DNA of 64,000 nt from Trachythela sp. YZ-2020. Taxonomy: Eukaryota; Cnidaria; Anthozoa; Malacalcyonacea; Clavulariidae. The notes beneath the pieces are model-generated. The model made no database searches. It worked only from the letters and a program-made list of their open reading frames with translations, and was not told the DNA's origin. A program made the translations under genes and the position numbers. Every line of letters starts with the position of its first letter. Position 1 is the stretch's first letter. This document shows, in pieces, positions 35,753 to 47,929 of this stretch. The stretch is from NCBI GenBank assembly GCA_016169945.1, contig JADLSH010000153.1, positions 992,001 through 1,056,000 of the forward strand. Direction: 5' to 3'.

Positions 35753-36123
35753 TTATTCAATTGTTATTAAGCAGTAATTAATGAGCCTCAATACATATTC
35801 TTCTATTACTCTCCAAGGAAAACATACATTATATTTTATTATTTTTTGTACATGTAACATGTCCAAAGACTTTCTCCAAGACAAGTTGTCAACCTCATAT
35901 TTATTATCTCCTGTCTTCCATTCATTATAAACTCTGCCAAATTCGTCAGCTTTAACAGGTATCTGTTGATACAGGTACATCCCACTAGAAAATTGTTTAG
36001 TTTTTCATTTTTTTCATCAACATCAGGGCCAATATGTATGCAACTTGGTGATGGTTTTCTCTTTAGCTTCAACAGTACTATCCAAAAAATGGCCTTGTAC
36101 ATTTTACCAGCAACCTGCATCAA
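35753..36123 (-). pseudogene. Degenerate protein fragment, family unknown
   Basis: Two overlapping minus-strand frames read as one protein broken near 35990. The first runs MYKAIFWIVLLKLKRKPSPS and on to DVDEKNEKLNNF. The second continues MYLYQQIPVKADEFGRVYN, EWKTGDNKYEVDNLSWRK. The composition looks protein-like and not random, but I cannot name the family. It could be transposon-derived. Confidence 0.3.
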
Positions 36124-36524
36124 ATAATTAAATAATTATAAGAATATTTCCGATTTTAAATAACAAATTCATCAGAACAAATACACTTGGGGTATTTTTA
36201 TTACAATAATTAACTTTTAGCCTCACATGAATGCCTAGCCATATCTTTTTATGAAAAGGGGGCCTTCCAGAGAATATGTGATGCTTTTTGGTGATTTGTG
36301 CCACCCCTACTCCCCTTGTGACAGCTATCGTTAAACTCACTCAAAAATTATGTGACTCTCAGCCTACCTCCCCACCATCACAATGATATAAATAATTAGT
36401 AATTTGAGAGTGTGTGCTGGAACAACCTTTAGTCCCTTATTTATTTTTACTTCTGTCACAGTAGTCATTCCTATACCTAGATTTACAAATTTCTCATTCA
36501 AGTGTTTGTTGACTTTAGTGTTCT

Positions 36525-36775
36525 CGAGAAATATCAAGGTACATAGTAGAAGATGTTAGTGGATGGAATACTCGAACAGAAATTTATATACATTTTTAGA
36601 CCTAGCCAGGAGCAGTTGCGAAAAATGCAACTTAGGCCCTCTGGCAGGAATTGAACCTGCGGCCCTGCGATTCTATAGTGCAGCGCTCTAACCAACTGAG
36701 CTACATAGTCCAGTTGCTGAGCTATTAACCGCAAGTTCGGTATATTCGTATATAAGATGGGAGTGATGCCAGTAT
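36525..36775 (-). mobile_element. tRNA-derived SINE-like copy 1
   Basis: On the minus strand a tRNA-like head is visible. The A box TAGCTCAGTTGG (inverse at 36692-36703) and B box GGTTCAATTCC (inverse at 36647-36657) are separated as in a tRNA with a loop region. The 5' and 3' ends do not pair well as an acceptor stem, so this is not a functional tRNA. Sequence on both sides (AACTTGCGGTTAA before the head, GTTGCATTTTTCGCAAC after it) is shared with copy 2 at 55345-55615. Confidence 0.72.
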
Positions 36776-38059
36776 ATGGTGTATGGGTAAATATCAAGAT
36801 TTTTCTCGGCATCTCGTTTAATACGATTAATAAAATTATTATTAATCTTACATAATATATAGTTTTCAAATAGAATATGGATTTGCATAAACGTTGTCTT
36901 GCTCTATTTCAGTGCGTCTGTCACATTACACTGCATGTGATACTTCCTCCTGCTTGTGTGACAATATGTGACTCTTGTTTAAGCACTCCCCTCCTCTCCA
37001 CCCAAAACATCATATATTTGTGAGTTGGCCAGATTGTCCTGATGAGTGCACCCTAACTAAGCCTTGTATTTGAGGTATTTGAGGTAAGCCAACCTATACT
37101 ATAATATTTGCTCTTCAGGTCTTCAACATCTCATGAAATAAAACACTTTGAAACAAAAGTGATATATAAAGGATGTATATATATACAGTGACAATGCAAA
37201 ATTGTACAAACACATAACGTACTGTAAACATTGCTAATGTACTATGACAACTATGCCAAGTATATAAACAGATCGTGCTGTTTGGGTGTTTAATACTAAA
37301 TAGTTGCCCTCAATTTTTGTCATTCTTGAAATAAATTATTATAATTCCTTTGACTTCATGTTTTATCTATATTGTATGGACATACTTACATTGATTTGTA
37401 GATATTCGGCATATCCCTCCATGTTTACAAATTCTGACGATTCCGCCATATTGGAAAACATTTTGTGCTAGTCCTCTAGCGCGCATTTCATTCGGGGACG
37501 TCACGGAAATATAGAATGCGCGTATAGAGGACGTGGGACTAGTCTGGGGGTGGAACATTGTCAAAAGGAACGCAGACTCACTAAATGATGACGTAAGGCG
37601 TGATACCGCGATTAATTTCATGCTCACGTGGCATAAACTGAGCTTTCTGATTGGACAATTTGAAGTTGAGGTATAATATATTAGTATATATAAAGAAAAC
37701 TTTTGACAAACGTTTTTTAAAATAGAACAAATTCAAGGTATCTGAACATTAGCAGTATATGGTGAGTGTTTTTATGTATAAATGTATAATAACATAATAT
37801 TTTTTCAACTGCATATCATGCATTTATTAATATAGCCGGTTCCCATATGACATGGAATAAAATCACTATTGAAATTCAAATAATTTTATCAATGGAAATA
37901 TTATTGAGCATCCCCCATAGTGCACGTGTGCTTGATTCAAACTTATGAACATCACGATAGTATGTAAAACAATTGGTTTTTACTGTATTAACAACTTCAC
38001 AGCGTCTTCACCCTCTCTGAGAACGTCTTGAAAATACAATTCAAAAGAACCTGGTGACA
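36776..38059. other. Intergenic stretch, nothing recognised
   Basis: AT-rich sequence without a convincing gene. An imperfect inverted repeat (CTAGTCCTCTAGCGCGCATT near 37471 against 37515-37542) marks a short foldback. Confidence 0.35.
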
Positions 38060-38175
38060 TGTCATGTCTGGTTGTCTCATTTTCTAGCACTGCAAGACAT
38101 GCGCGCACGATTACATAATAATCTAACATCAGGGTCATTTTTAACATTGCACATCCGTGCCCATGGATACTTCCC

Positions 38176-38754
38176 AGTGGCGTGCTGGGTACTATTTTTC
38201 TGGGAGGACCAGTGGGCTATCAATCAATTATGCGCCCCTATAATATAACGCTTGGTGAACTCGGGCCGAAGGCTAACGAGCCGCCGGTGCGAGGTTTGTC
38301 TAGGAGGTTCCGGGGGCATGCTCCACCGGAAAATCTTTAAATTTAAAGTCTCTGAAATGCCATTTCCTGGACTTTAGGGGAAGATTTGACAGAAATCTGA
38401 TGGTCAGGAATAGCATTATAACGTGTCGAAATTTGCAATTTGGTTAGAATTTAGTAGTAGTACTTAAATTAGTACGGTATCGGTTTTACCATAAATCTTT
38501 ATTTTACATTAATTTACTAGCAAATACGGTTAGACAAAATAGTCTGTAATTTAATATATCACTTTGTCGCCTATGCGCTTAGTCTCTTTATAAGCCTATA
38601 AACACATATTTCTTGGCGGAAGTAACTGTATTTTTTCAAATGCGTTTTTTCGCACCCACTTTCAAAATTCGGCGTCCCCTTTTCAATTTTGCGCTCCCCA
38701 AGAATTGCCAGCTGGGGGGGCCGTGGCTCCCCATGTCCCCCCTGCCAGCACGCC
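38176..38754. mobile_element. hAT-like non-autonomous element inserted in the Helitron HUH motif
   Basis: Ends AGTGGCGTGCTGG and CCAGCACGCC are inverted. ACTTCCC occurs on both sides (38169-38175 and 38755-38761), giving a 7-base or slightly imperfect 8-base target duplication. Removing the element restores the Helitron reading ARGS-IHGHG. The interior (38285-38400) contains the same GGCATGCTCC phrase set as the repeats at 30300 and 30903. No coding capacity. Confidence 0.75.
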
Positions 38755-39680
38755 ACTTCCCCTGGCCTGATACTCAAATCGATACCAAAACCATTCACCT
38801 TGATGCACCTTCATTGCTTTGCAACAGCCGTTGTAAATCTGGACAATGACTGCACTAATTGTAAAAAACAATGTATGGCAGTCTTTTTTCTCAATCAAGG
38901 CTAACAATTTCTGTAGCCGCTGATACCAATACTGATTCGTACCTTGAATTTTAGACACATAACGTTGCAATCTGTTTACCATCTGATTTGCACTCATGGA
39001 ATTAACCATTAGCTTCAGTTCTTCCATTGTATGTTTGCATCAGCAGGATGTTGACGTAAGTAAATAATAGCTTGTGACAACAACTGATGTCCCTGTTTTA
39101 TATTTAATGCCCAATAAGGAAACCGTGGGTGAGAAGCAAACCTCCATTCAAACTTACCATTTGTCAGCTTCTCAGCAAACTTCATTAAGTGATTGAATGC
39201 CTCTGTTAATGTAATACCATGTTGTCTTGCCCTATTTGTTGGGTCACCGGTCGCATAAGGAAACAATGCGGAAATGCCATAGTAGCCAAAACATCTGTTT
39301 TAAATTCATTGACTACATTACCTTCAGTAGACGGCCAGTCTAAGGGATCAACCTCATTTACAGCATCTTGGATAGCTGCACCATTTTTTCTCTGTCTTTG
39401 ACGCAAAGGAATAAATGATGCACTACCATTTCCTAACACTTAGGCCCGTATTCTAAAAGCTCACTCACACTCACACTCAATGAGTGGACGCTCATTCTCA
39501 ATGAGTGCAACTCACCACTCAATGAGTGTCCACTCACACTCACATAGTATAATGCTACACTCACACTCCAGCTATTCAAAGACACCACTCACACTCAAGT
39601 GAAGCTCAGATTTTGAGTGAAGTGTGAGTGAGAGGTATACGTCCCTTGAGCAGCACTCAACTTTACATAATCATACCAAC

Positions 39681-40716
39681 ATGGCGGATAGGTGGCTAAA
39701 TAGGTTAGAATGTTTGAATAATATTGTACCAAACAACAGAAATAGACGGAACCCATATCTCTTTGATTATGGGAAATATGACGAGGAGCAATTTCGGAAC
39801 AGATACCGATTGACTAAGGCAGCATTTCGCGAGTTAATGGAAATAATCAGGCCAGACATATCTGCACACAACGACAGAGGAAAACCCATTCCAGCTGATA
39901 TTCAACTTTTATTAACTCTACGGTTTTACGCCACGGGAACATTTCAGCTTGCATGCGGAGACCTGTGCGAAATTTCGCATCCATCAGCAAGTCGGATTAT
40001 AAAACGTGTATCCGAGGCAATCGCACGCTTAAAGAATATTTACATTACATTTCCTGATGGTGACATGCTGCAGCAACTCAAACTGGATTTCTGGAGAATC
40101 TGTGCATTTCCCAGTGTTGTGGGTGCAATTGATTGTACACACATCAAAATACAAAGCCCTGGGGGCGAGAATGCTGAACTCTTTCGAAATCGGAAAGGAT
40201 ATTTTTCAATAAACGTTCAAGCTGTTTGCGGACCAAATTTAAAAATTTTAAACATTGTTGCTCGGTGGCATGGTAGCGTCCATGTCGCCAGAATTTTCGA
40301 TAACAGTCGACTATGTGCACAGTTCGAACGTGGTGATATCCCTGGCATGTTACTTGGTGATAGTGGTTACCCATGCCGCCAATATCTCATGACGCCAATA
40401 CGTGATCCGCAGACCCGACCACAACGCAATTATAATGTGGCTCAAATACGAACACGAAATACCGTGGAGAGGATGTTTGGCACATGGAAGAGGTTGTTCC
40501 CATGTAGCAACGACCATTCGCACAAAACTGCAAACGACGCTAACTATCATTGTCGCTACAGCTGTGTTGTTCAACTTTATAAGAAGCCGAAATGACCCTA
40601 TGGATGAAGCAGAACATTTGCCGGCTGACGAGGAAGAAGTGAATGATATTCATGCTGGTGAACGGGTTTTGGGAAATGCTGTTCGCGAAGCGCTGATAAT
40701 GCAACATTTCACATAA
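39681..40716 (+). pseudogene. Harbinger (HARBI1-type) DDE transposase, one frameshift
   Basis: The preferred start is ATG 39681 (CAACATGGCGGAT context). A longer frame from 39624 exists. Counting residues from 39624, the catalytic triad is Asp170 (VVGAIDCTHIKI), Asp246 (LLGDSGYPCRQYL) and Glu282 (RTRNTVERMFGTWKR). Before them is the usual helix-turn-helix-like region (LCEISHPSASRIIKRVSEAI). Near 40503 the frame changes: the true C-terminus (IRTKLQTTLTIIVATAVLFN and an acidic tail) continues in another frame to the stop at 40716. The normally conserved HD in GSVHDARIF is HV here. The protein cuts and rejoins DNA at the element ends; this copy is probably inactive. Confidence 0.9.
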
Positions 40717-40783
40717 ATTATGAATAATTATTCAATTTCACAACACAATAAATATATTATATATATTCTCATATTAAACAACT

Positions 40784-41796
40784 TTATATTGACAAGAACA
40801 TGCAAAGAAAATAAAATACACTCGTATATTCATTGTGTATTTTATTGACAGAGGTTATTAATGTGATTAGTTTCGCTTCCCAGCGCGTGTGTTTGGTCTC
40901 GGTTGTTGCTCCTGTGTGTTTTTTTATGGACTTCTTCATTGTTTCCCAATATGCAAGTTCCGCGTCTAGCACTTCCATTTTCCTTTTGTGTTCTATTATT
41001 GTATTTTCTTTCTTTACAATCAGGAGCTCCATTTCCGCTTCATGCTGTTGGGTTTGTAAATCTAAACATCGTGCTTGGGCCTCGGATAGTTGTGATTTCT
41101 TCGTAAATGACGAGGATAAGGCAGCCTCGACGACAGATGGCTGCATTTCGCTTTTGTTTGGTGCACTGTCTGTAGTTGTCGCCAATGACTCAGTTTCATC
41201 ATCTTCGATTTCTATACAATAACCACCACATAAAATAATTCACATGTTATGTACGGGATATTGATTTAGCATGACTTGTGTTGATGTGCAGAATAGGAAA
41301 ACTATTTGATCCAATTATTGCATTATAAATCACCTAAATAGTATTTAGCAACTACCATTGTCGTACCTATTTCACAATTATCGTCATCAAAAGGGTTATT
41401 CAGGCTGTCAATCTGAGCTGGAATAATCGAAGAAACAGCAGCAGCTTCGTCGTCTTGTTTGGATGATGCAGGACCGCCGCCAGTTAATTTACTTTCTCTC
41501 TTCTCTTTCGCAATTTGTTTCTTCGCACGGGACTTTATATTTTCCCAACACTTTTTTAATTGCCGTGAATCTCTCTTCGTCACACCTGACTGGGAATTAA
41601 ACTCTTCTGATAGAGCTGTCCACACACGGTTTTTTTGGTGTATCGTTCTGTAATCATTCCTTTTATTTTCCAAAATATCTTTGTGCTTTCGCACTAATTC
41701 TGTAATAATCGACTTTTCCAATGTTGAAAAATATTGTCTACTTTCAGTCATCTTGTCCCTGCGGCAACGACGTACGAATGCAATTGATGATTCCAC
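40784..41796 (-). CDS. Myb/SANT-like DNA-binding accessory protein of the Harbinger element, two exons
   Basis: Exon 1 is 41796-41367; the start may be ATG 41751, MTESRQYFSTLEK. It ends at a GTACGA donor. A 155-bp intron (41366-41212) ends in TATTGTATAG, and exon 2 (41211-40784) continues in phase to the stop. Residues about 25-95 form a Myb/SANT-like domain (NRVWTALSEEFNSQSGV, RQLKKCWENIKSRAKKQI) of the kind carried by Harbinger second proteins. Exon 2 has a helical C-terminal region rich in Glu and Lys (EMELLIVKKENTIIEHKRK). In this family the Myb-like protein helps the transposase enter the nucleus and bind the ends. This gene seems intact, unlike its partner. Confidence 0.82.
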
Positions 41797-42932
41797 AACA
41801 TGTTTATGTTACAAACTTCAAAACCTCATCAATATTCAACGTTAAACTAACACTCCAGCAAGTCACACTCGAGCGAGCTCTTTGAATACAAATCTGCCTA
41901 ATATTTTCAAGGGTGAGTGCTCCCTCGTTGAGTGGACACTCACACTCATACTCCACTCTCACTCACACTTCAGTCCCACTCAAGTGTGAGTGTGAGTGAG
42001 CTTTTAGAATACAGGCGTTATTCTTCAACAGTAGCATTAGCACTCATAACAGGCTCTTGGGGAGGCCCCCGATTGTCATCAATACCTTAACTCATCAGGA
42101 ACACGATTTTCTGGTAAACTTTGGATAACATCTCGATTAATTTCAATATCTTTAAAATATGGATTGCTTGTCTTCAACCATAATATAGTTTCGAGTACTC
42201 TCTGTCGACGCACTGCAAAACCTCGCTGTGTGTTGTCAGCACCATGTCTTCGCACAATCATAACAGGCACGTCAGCTATACGTGTAACCTATTCAAGAAA
42301 CTTTGAATATCTTGAGGTAAGTTTAGTACATGCCCCTTTTTCCACCTCTGGCCACCATGTTTTCTATACACTCTCATAATGGGGCAAACTCTTGAAATTA
42401 ACATTTCCTCTACCTGTGTTAAACCCCTCAACTTCAACTGTTCAGGAACAATACCTGGGTCCATATCATTCTCAGCACTGAAATTCTTTGGCGATTTCTA
42501 GTTTCATTTCGAACAAACTCTCGCTCATGCAAAGTGTTATCAACATTTTGCCAACCGCCCTCATGTAAATATTCATCACGATTATTGTAACCTCACCATT
42601 AGCACCTACATTTTCAAGTCTTACCTCTGTGCATGCTTGTTTCTGTCGCTCGTTGTCTCATATCGTTTCTCTGATATAAGCCGTATTTTCTTCTCTCTGC
42701 TTCTCCCTTTCCTCGCCTGTACTTGGTTCAGTCTTTCGAACCGATACTGATTTTTCTCAGGCATTTCGTCTTCCAACACTGTTCGTCTTTTTTCCCTTAG
42801 TTTTGCAAGTCTTTCTGCGTGTGTATCTTTTCCCTTTTTGTCTTGCTGTTTTTTCTTTTTGCTATTCGGCTTTTTTTTTAAATTGTGGTTGTTTTGAAAT
42901 TTTTAAATGTGACGTTTTAAATAGTCAAATGT

Positions 42933-43562
42933 GACGTGAGTATATATAGGGATGATGTTTGTCATAATATAGACCTTTAGCATCTCGTCACTTCCACGGC
43001 ACCGCAAACCTCAAACTGCAGTTTGACGTCAGACGTTTTCCGTCAAGCTTTCGACATTTAGCATGGCGCTTTTTTTCAAACCGTACGTATACGTAAAGAG
43101 CGGAATTCTAGGCAATAAACATGGCGACTGCAAGAAGGTATTGTTCATATTTGTCATATTTAATTTCATTCATGCTGAGTGTTGGTCAATGTTTGCGATA
43201 ATTTTAAACCAAAGAGCAATGTTTACAAGAGCAAATTACATATAGGTGAAAGAACAAACTTTCTTCTGTACACCAATGATAGGTATACGTGAGATAAAAC
43301 AATATTCAGGCAAACAAAAGCTGAGGTAAATGACTTACCTGAGAATCTTCTTCCTGCCGTCGAAAACGCCAAAAAAATACGTCAAACGCGACGCCAAGGA
43401 CTGGTCACGTGATTTCTTGAGGTTTGCGGTTAGCGGGAAACGCAATGCTAAAGGTCTCTAATATGAGTCTTCACACCCCAGAACCCCTTCTCCCACAAAA
43501 TATGTTTTGTTTGAATTGTGTTTTTATAAATATGGTTTTATATCAACAGTTTGGTCATTAAA
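42933..43562 (+). repeat. Dispersed repeat copy 1, split by a 488-bp insertion
   Basis: GTGACGTGAGTA / GGGATGATGTTTGTCATAAT is followed, after the insertion at 42971-43458, by ATGAGTCTTCACACC and TTCTCCCACAAAATATGTTT. The uninterrupted version is at 44561-44695. Confidence 0.9.
42971..43458. mobile_element. 488-bp TIR element with a visible empty site
   Basis: Ends AGACCTTTAGCAT and ATGCTAAAGGTCT are inverted, with a second matched block inside (CCGCAAACCTCAA against its inverse). TAATAT flanks both sides (42965-42970, 43459-43464). The related repeat at 44561-44695 reads straight through with one TAATAT, which is an empty site. No significant coding sequence. The superfamily is undetermined; six to eight bases of target duplication would allow hAT-like. 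Confidence 0.85.
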
Positions 43563-44249
43563 GCAAATTTATAGACAATATAAATTTAAGTTAATGAGAC
43601 AACGCGTTGAAGCTAGTATGTTAAGCAAGATATCAGATAAAGTTTCTGTTTCAAAAGCGGTGATTCCTTCCGTCCAGGCCTCAAGGAACGCATTGTTTAG
43701 TTTTACTTATTGACACATAGTTCAAAGATCATTTTCATCATTGGGCATGCTTTCACGTGGGCAGCCCTTGATATTTCATGGTAACGGTTCCTACTAACAA
43801 ATTGACCAATCATAACGCGCAATATAGTACAAGTTAATTAACGCATAACTTGCAGGATGCTAACAAGATCATATCATTATTTTATACTGAGCGCTCCGCT
43901 TACTCAAGTTATTGAAATAATTTCCCACCCACCCACCTCTTTGGCTATTCAGCCTGACGTTTGCTCTAAGTTAGAGTTACCTAGAATATGTTCAAAATTG
44001 CAAATTCATCGATATAATATTGGTAGTTAATATATCAATGGAAATAATAGCTATTATATGCAAATGGAAGCAGCTATCATCAACTGTCTTCAACACCATA
44101 TACTGGATCAAGGACTCGAGAAAGGACATTTTGGAAAGAGACACAAACAATGTTGCTGCTAGATAATGCCTTTACTTTGTATGTACATAGTTAAAAAGCA
44201 ACGTTTTCGGTCGCAGACTATTTTGTTATTTTGGCTAATAAATTTGTGG

Positions 44250-44462
44250 TTCGGGTCCATAGACTCAATATACGTCAACTTCAGGTCCATAGACTCAATA
44301 TACATCACACATATACCATATAATTAAGGACTGTCCATATAGGGGTTTATCGCCCCTTGGTCAGGTTAAGAACTGCCCGTATGGGTCTAGCACTCTGGGT
44401 CAGATTAAGGACTGTCCATAGGGGTTTCATTCCCCTTGGTCAGGTTAAGGACTGTCCAAGTG
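44250..44462 (+). repeat. Short tandem repeats
   Basis: GGTCCATAGACTCAATATAC occurs twice (44255-44310). It is followed by about three and a half degenerate units of about 40 bp built on TTAAGGACTGTCCATA and CCCCTTGGTCAGG (44327-44462). Confidence 0.75.
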
Positions 44463-44560
44463 TTTCTTGGTTCAGGGTCGTCAGGGAATAGCTACCCCTG
44501 GCAAGGCTCTGCTTTATGGTCAGAGCATTCAGTTCAGTCAATCAGTTCAGCTTAAGGTGT

Positions 44561-44695
44561 GACGTGAGTAGGGATGATGTTTGTCATAATATGAGTCTTC
44601 ACACCCAAGAACCCCTTCTCCCACAAAATATGTTTTGTTTGAATTGTGTTTTAATAAATATGGTTTTATATCAACAGCTTGGGTCATTAATGGAC
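44561..44695 (+). repeat. Dispersed repeat copy 2 (uninterrupted)
   Basis: It matches 42933-42970 joined to 43459-43562 and serves as the pre-insertion form for the 488-bp element. Confidence 0.9.
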
Positions 44696-45091
44696 TCAAT
44701 ACGAACAGCGTGAAATGACTGATAAGTAGTTCTTGGGTAGTATTTTGTTTATGTTCGTTACAAATATGCATTGTCCCAAAGGTCACTCTCAACCCCATAG
44801 ACTCATGCAAATCAATGTACTATATAGTTAAAAGATTAGTTTGAAGTAGAAAATAACCATCTCGGGGATCTACGATCCCTTTCGCAAAGTCCAACATGGG
44901 GAAGCACGACCCCTGAGGACATTAATTAGACTAGAGTCCTGATGAGAAATATCTATATATTCCTGGACTACAATCATAAAGCTGTAACAATATATTATTA
45001 TTATTATTCTTTTTTAATCAATTGATAAATTACATATCAAGTGTTACAATAATTTGCTTATAAAATTACAAGTTATAACATTATTGTTAAG

Positions 45092-46100
45092 TTAAAATGG
45101 CAAAACTAAGTTATATCTAAAAATACATCTATTAATAAAACTATTTTTAAATCGCTCAGTAGAAATTTTTGGCCACTGTGTCTCTTGTGTTCTAAGCCTA
45201 ACTGTATATTCTTTAATTTTCGGACAGATTTCTCTCAACGGCTGATTATTCTGTTTACACAACTTTTCAAACAGCTTTTTATCTTTCTGTTCTAACAATA
45301 CATTAATATCTATTTGTTCTGATGTGTATCTTCTTTTACAACGAGTTAAAAAGTTTTGAATAGTTGTTAATTCCGGTGGTGATGCAGCAATAACTGACGA
45401 GCCATAAGTAAGTTGTGACAGGACTAATGACCGAAAAAGAAGGTCTAATTCGTCTTGACTATATCCTTCATTCTTCAACTTTCGAATTACAAACAAGAAT
45501 TTATTTGCTTTCACCAGCTTTTTCTTAACATGTTTTTCAAATCTGCTTGTCATCTCAATAGTTAATCTCAGTATTTCTAGACTAGAGTACCGTTCAAAAG
45601 CATGAATTGGTGCAACACAATCCTCTCATTTGCCTTTCCTCAATATAATCATTTCTTTGCATTTATCTTGATTTAAAGGCAAAGAGTTTGATTCGAACCA
45701 GTCATTAAACTCATTTATAGCTTTAGAACTACAATCTAGAGTATTCTTCAAAATCGGCACCAAAAGTGAGGAATCATCCGCGCATTTAACAAGGGGGTGT
45801 TGGGACAGTTTTTAATCTCCAAATCATTAATGAATAAATTAAAGAAATGTGGTCCAGTTACACTTCCCTGTATAATTCCCTTGTTAATAGATTTCCACTC
45901 ACATGTTGTTCCTTGGAAAACCATTCTCTGTCTTCGATCTTTCAAGAAATTTAAGTACCTATTTACCAAATAAGGGTTCATAGGACTCGATTTCAATTTT
46001 TCACTCAATATATGAGTCTTGAGGTTACACTTTGACCACAGTTTAGCATAATCGCAGCACTTCCCCTCCCAAAAGCATTCTCCCACAAAGATCATTGTGT
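45092..46100 (-). pseudogene. Degenerate non-LTR retrotransposon reverse transcriptase fragment
   Basis: In minus-strand order: LKSSPMNPYLVNRYLNFLKD, INKGIIQGSVTGPHFFNLFI and NDLEI (polymerase palm and fingers). Then a frame change leads to a CADD-type catalytic box near 45770 and FNDWFESNSLPLN, and later the 45553-45092 frame (EKHVKKKLVKANKFLFVIR, LVLSQLTYGSSVIAASPP). It is truncated at the 5' end and interrupted by at least two frameshifts. It differs from the fragment at 18830-19570 and represents another lineage. Confidence 0.85.
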
Positions 46101-47927
46101 GTGTGTCATAGTTGGTGTCTTAACTTGCTGTCCTAAAAAGGTAGCCATCCAAAATGGAACATTAATTATAAAATATTATAAGAAACGTATCACAGTCTCA
46201 ATGAAATGACTAAAGCGTTTTCAACTGATTTAGAACGCTTCTCAAAGTCAACAGACTTGTTACAAGTTGATCCAACAACTTGCTATCATTCTACAAGTTG
46301 TGAGTGTAGTGACCATTGTCTATTTTTGTATTGGGTAAATGGTCAAAGAATGTTAACTGGCATGCTTTCGTTATCGCAGAGCAAGTTCGAACAGTTCTCT
46401 TACTTAGCGTTGACTTAGCCGGACTCCGCGTGTCTGCGTGTCCGCATGTCCGCGTTTTCCACCTTTTCCACCTAGCCTTAATTTAATTTTGTACCGGTCT
46501 GACGCACTACGAAATACGAATTGATCACCCACTTAAAAATATTTGAAGTTGAGGCAGTTGTGCTTGACAATATCAACATAGTTAATACTGACACTATCGT
46601 TGGAACAGTTTCAATTATATCCATTTTATATTTGTAAGTACACATAAACATAGGCTAAGACCATATGCTAAGTAAGACCAGAGTAAGATTATAACGCAGT
46701 AACGGCACTATTAATATTCGACTCGATCGATTTAATATAATATTTTATACAAGTGCTTGGTCGGGCTTGGTGAGCAGATGTAACTCAGAAATCCAAGCCA
46801 AACAAGATATTCGGGTGTTATAAATATATACAGTACACAATTCGTATCATTATAATATTCGGCGACGATATATAATTCGGCGACGAAAACAATGTGCAGC
46901 TTTTAAATATACTGTATTTATTTATTTATTTATTTATTAGATTCGCCAATATTACAATACATAACACAATAGCATACAGTATGACAAAACAAGACATACG
47001 ACTATAGGCAGGGTGACCGCAACAGCGTGAGCCAATTACTGCGGACCCGAAAAAAAACTATGCAAACTATAAAGCAACTATGCTAATATTCGTCCACTAA
47101 ATTAAAAGGTCTTAAACCTTCGACGGTTTGGGTAGCCTGATGCACATACTACAATTTGTAAGCGACCGAGAACTGCTTTCCCACGGTTTACGTTTCAGAT
47201 TTACATATTTTGCATTATACTTTCATACAAGTGCCTTCTAGTATATTCATCTATTTAATTGACGAGCTCCACAGTGTTTAACACGCCAAATCACGTTACA
47301 CAAATATGTTAGTAAAATACATATATTAAGTATCATAAGACAGTAATAACATGAATTCAAGGCCAAGTGTATTTTAAAAATGTGTGCAATTTGAAAATTT
47401 TAAGCAAGTCAATAAAAGCGTAAACAAACGTAATTCGGAAATCTCAGATATGATGCTTGCCTTCATGATCGAACCATTTATGGGCATAAGCGTAACCATG
47501 CGTAATTCGGAAATCTCCGAAAGTTGAATCATCGGCCACATCGCCTCAACTGACCTCGAGTCGACAGCATATAACGTCTCCTGTTCCAGCAGACGCCAAA
47601 AATCAATGCCCAGCATAATGTATACGTAGAATATTTGAATGGAATATAACACAGGGTCTTTATATTTCATATTGTAGTTATCAGTTGATGTAACCTACTT
47701 GTATGCCATCACTAGAAAGACTTAATAATAATTCGATGGTACTGTATGTCGAGATGCAAATGAAGCCTACCGAGCTATTATTATATTACGTGGACGAGGC
47801 AAACAGTGGGGATATATGCAAACACGAGGATATATGCAAACGTGCCAAGCGTGGCCGCCGTGATGACGAATGTATCCGTTTTTCTGACGATAGTGGGCTA
47901 CTGACCAGATACAAAATATGAACGTGG
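46101..47927. other. Intergenic stretch, nothing recognised
   Basis: It contains a TTTA microsatellite at about 46915-46940 and short duplicated phrases (GTAATTCGGAAATCTC at 47430 and 47500). No credible gene. Confidence 0.4.
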
Positions 47928-47929
47928 AT

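Larger units (their letters stand above)
39443..42017. mobile_element. PIF/Harbinger transposon with two genes (2575 bp)
   Basis: Ends are GGCCCGTATTCTAAAAGCTC and, in reverse, CGCCTGTATTCTAAAAGCTC, with TTA on both sides (39440-39442 and 42018-42020). Both ends carry clusters of subterminal CACTCACACTCA / GAGTG repeats, likely transposase or partner binding sites. It encodes a HARBI1-type transposase (plus) and a Myb/SANT-like protein (minus), converging with 68 bp between stops. It is inserted in a Helitron remnant. Confidence 0.92.
38060..42880 (-). pseudogene. Helitron Rep/helicase polyprotein remnant, N-terminal part, twice interrupted
   Basis: In minus-strand order: a lysine-rich start (about 42870-42640, ERLAKLREKRRTVLE); 42464-42276 (LTQVEEMLISRVCPIMRVYR, HVLNLPQDIQSFLNRL); 42270-42079 (RRQRVLETILWLKTSNPYF, DVIQSLPENRVPDELRY). 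A Harbinger insertion follows. Then 39439-39206 and 39266-38755 (TLTEAFNHLMKFAEKL, ASHPRFPYWAL, NRLQRYVSKIQGTNQYWYQR, WYRFEYQARGS), a hAT-like insertion, and 38175-38060 (IHGHGCAMLKNDPDV). These phrases belong to the Helitron N-terminal region with the HUH nuclease motif. The helicase half is missing, and frameshifts and stops are frequent. No Helitron ends were identified. Confidence 0.85.

Noticed and set aside
36640..36712. A tRNA gene on the minus strand
   Set aside because: A and B boxes are present, but the acceptor stem does not pair, and a second copy at 55480-55560 is embedded in the same longer repeat, so it is a tRNA-derived SINE-like element.
47703..47921. A gene encoding a GDICKHEDICKRAKRG-containing protein
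   Set aside because: The repeated phrase comes from a short duplicated GGATATATGCAAAC sequence, and no domain or splice context supports it.
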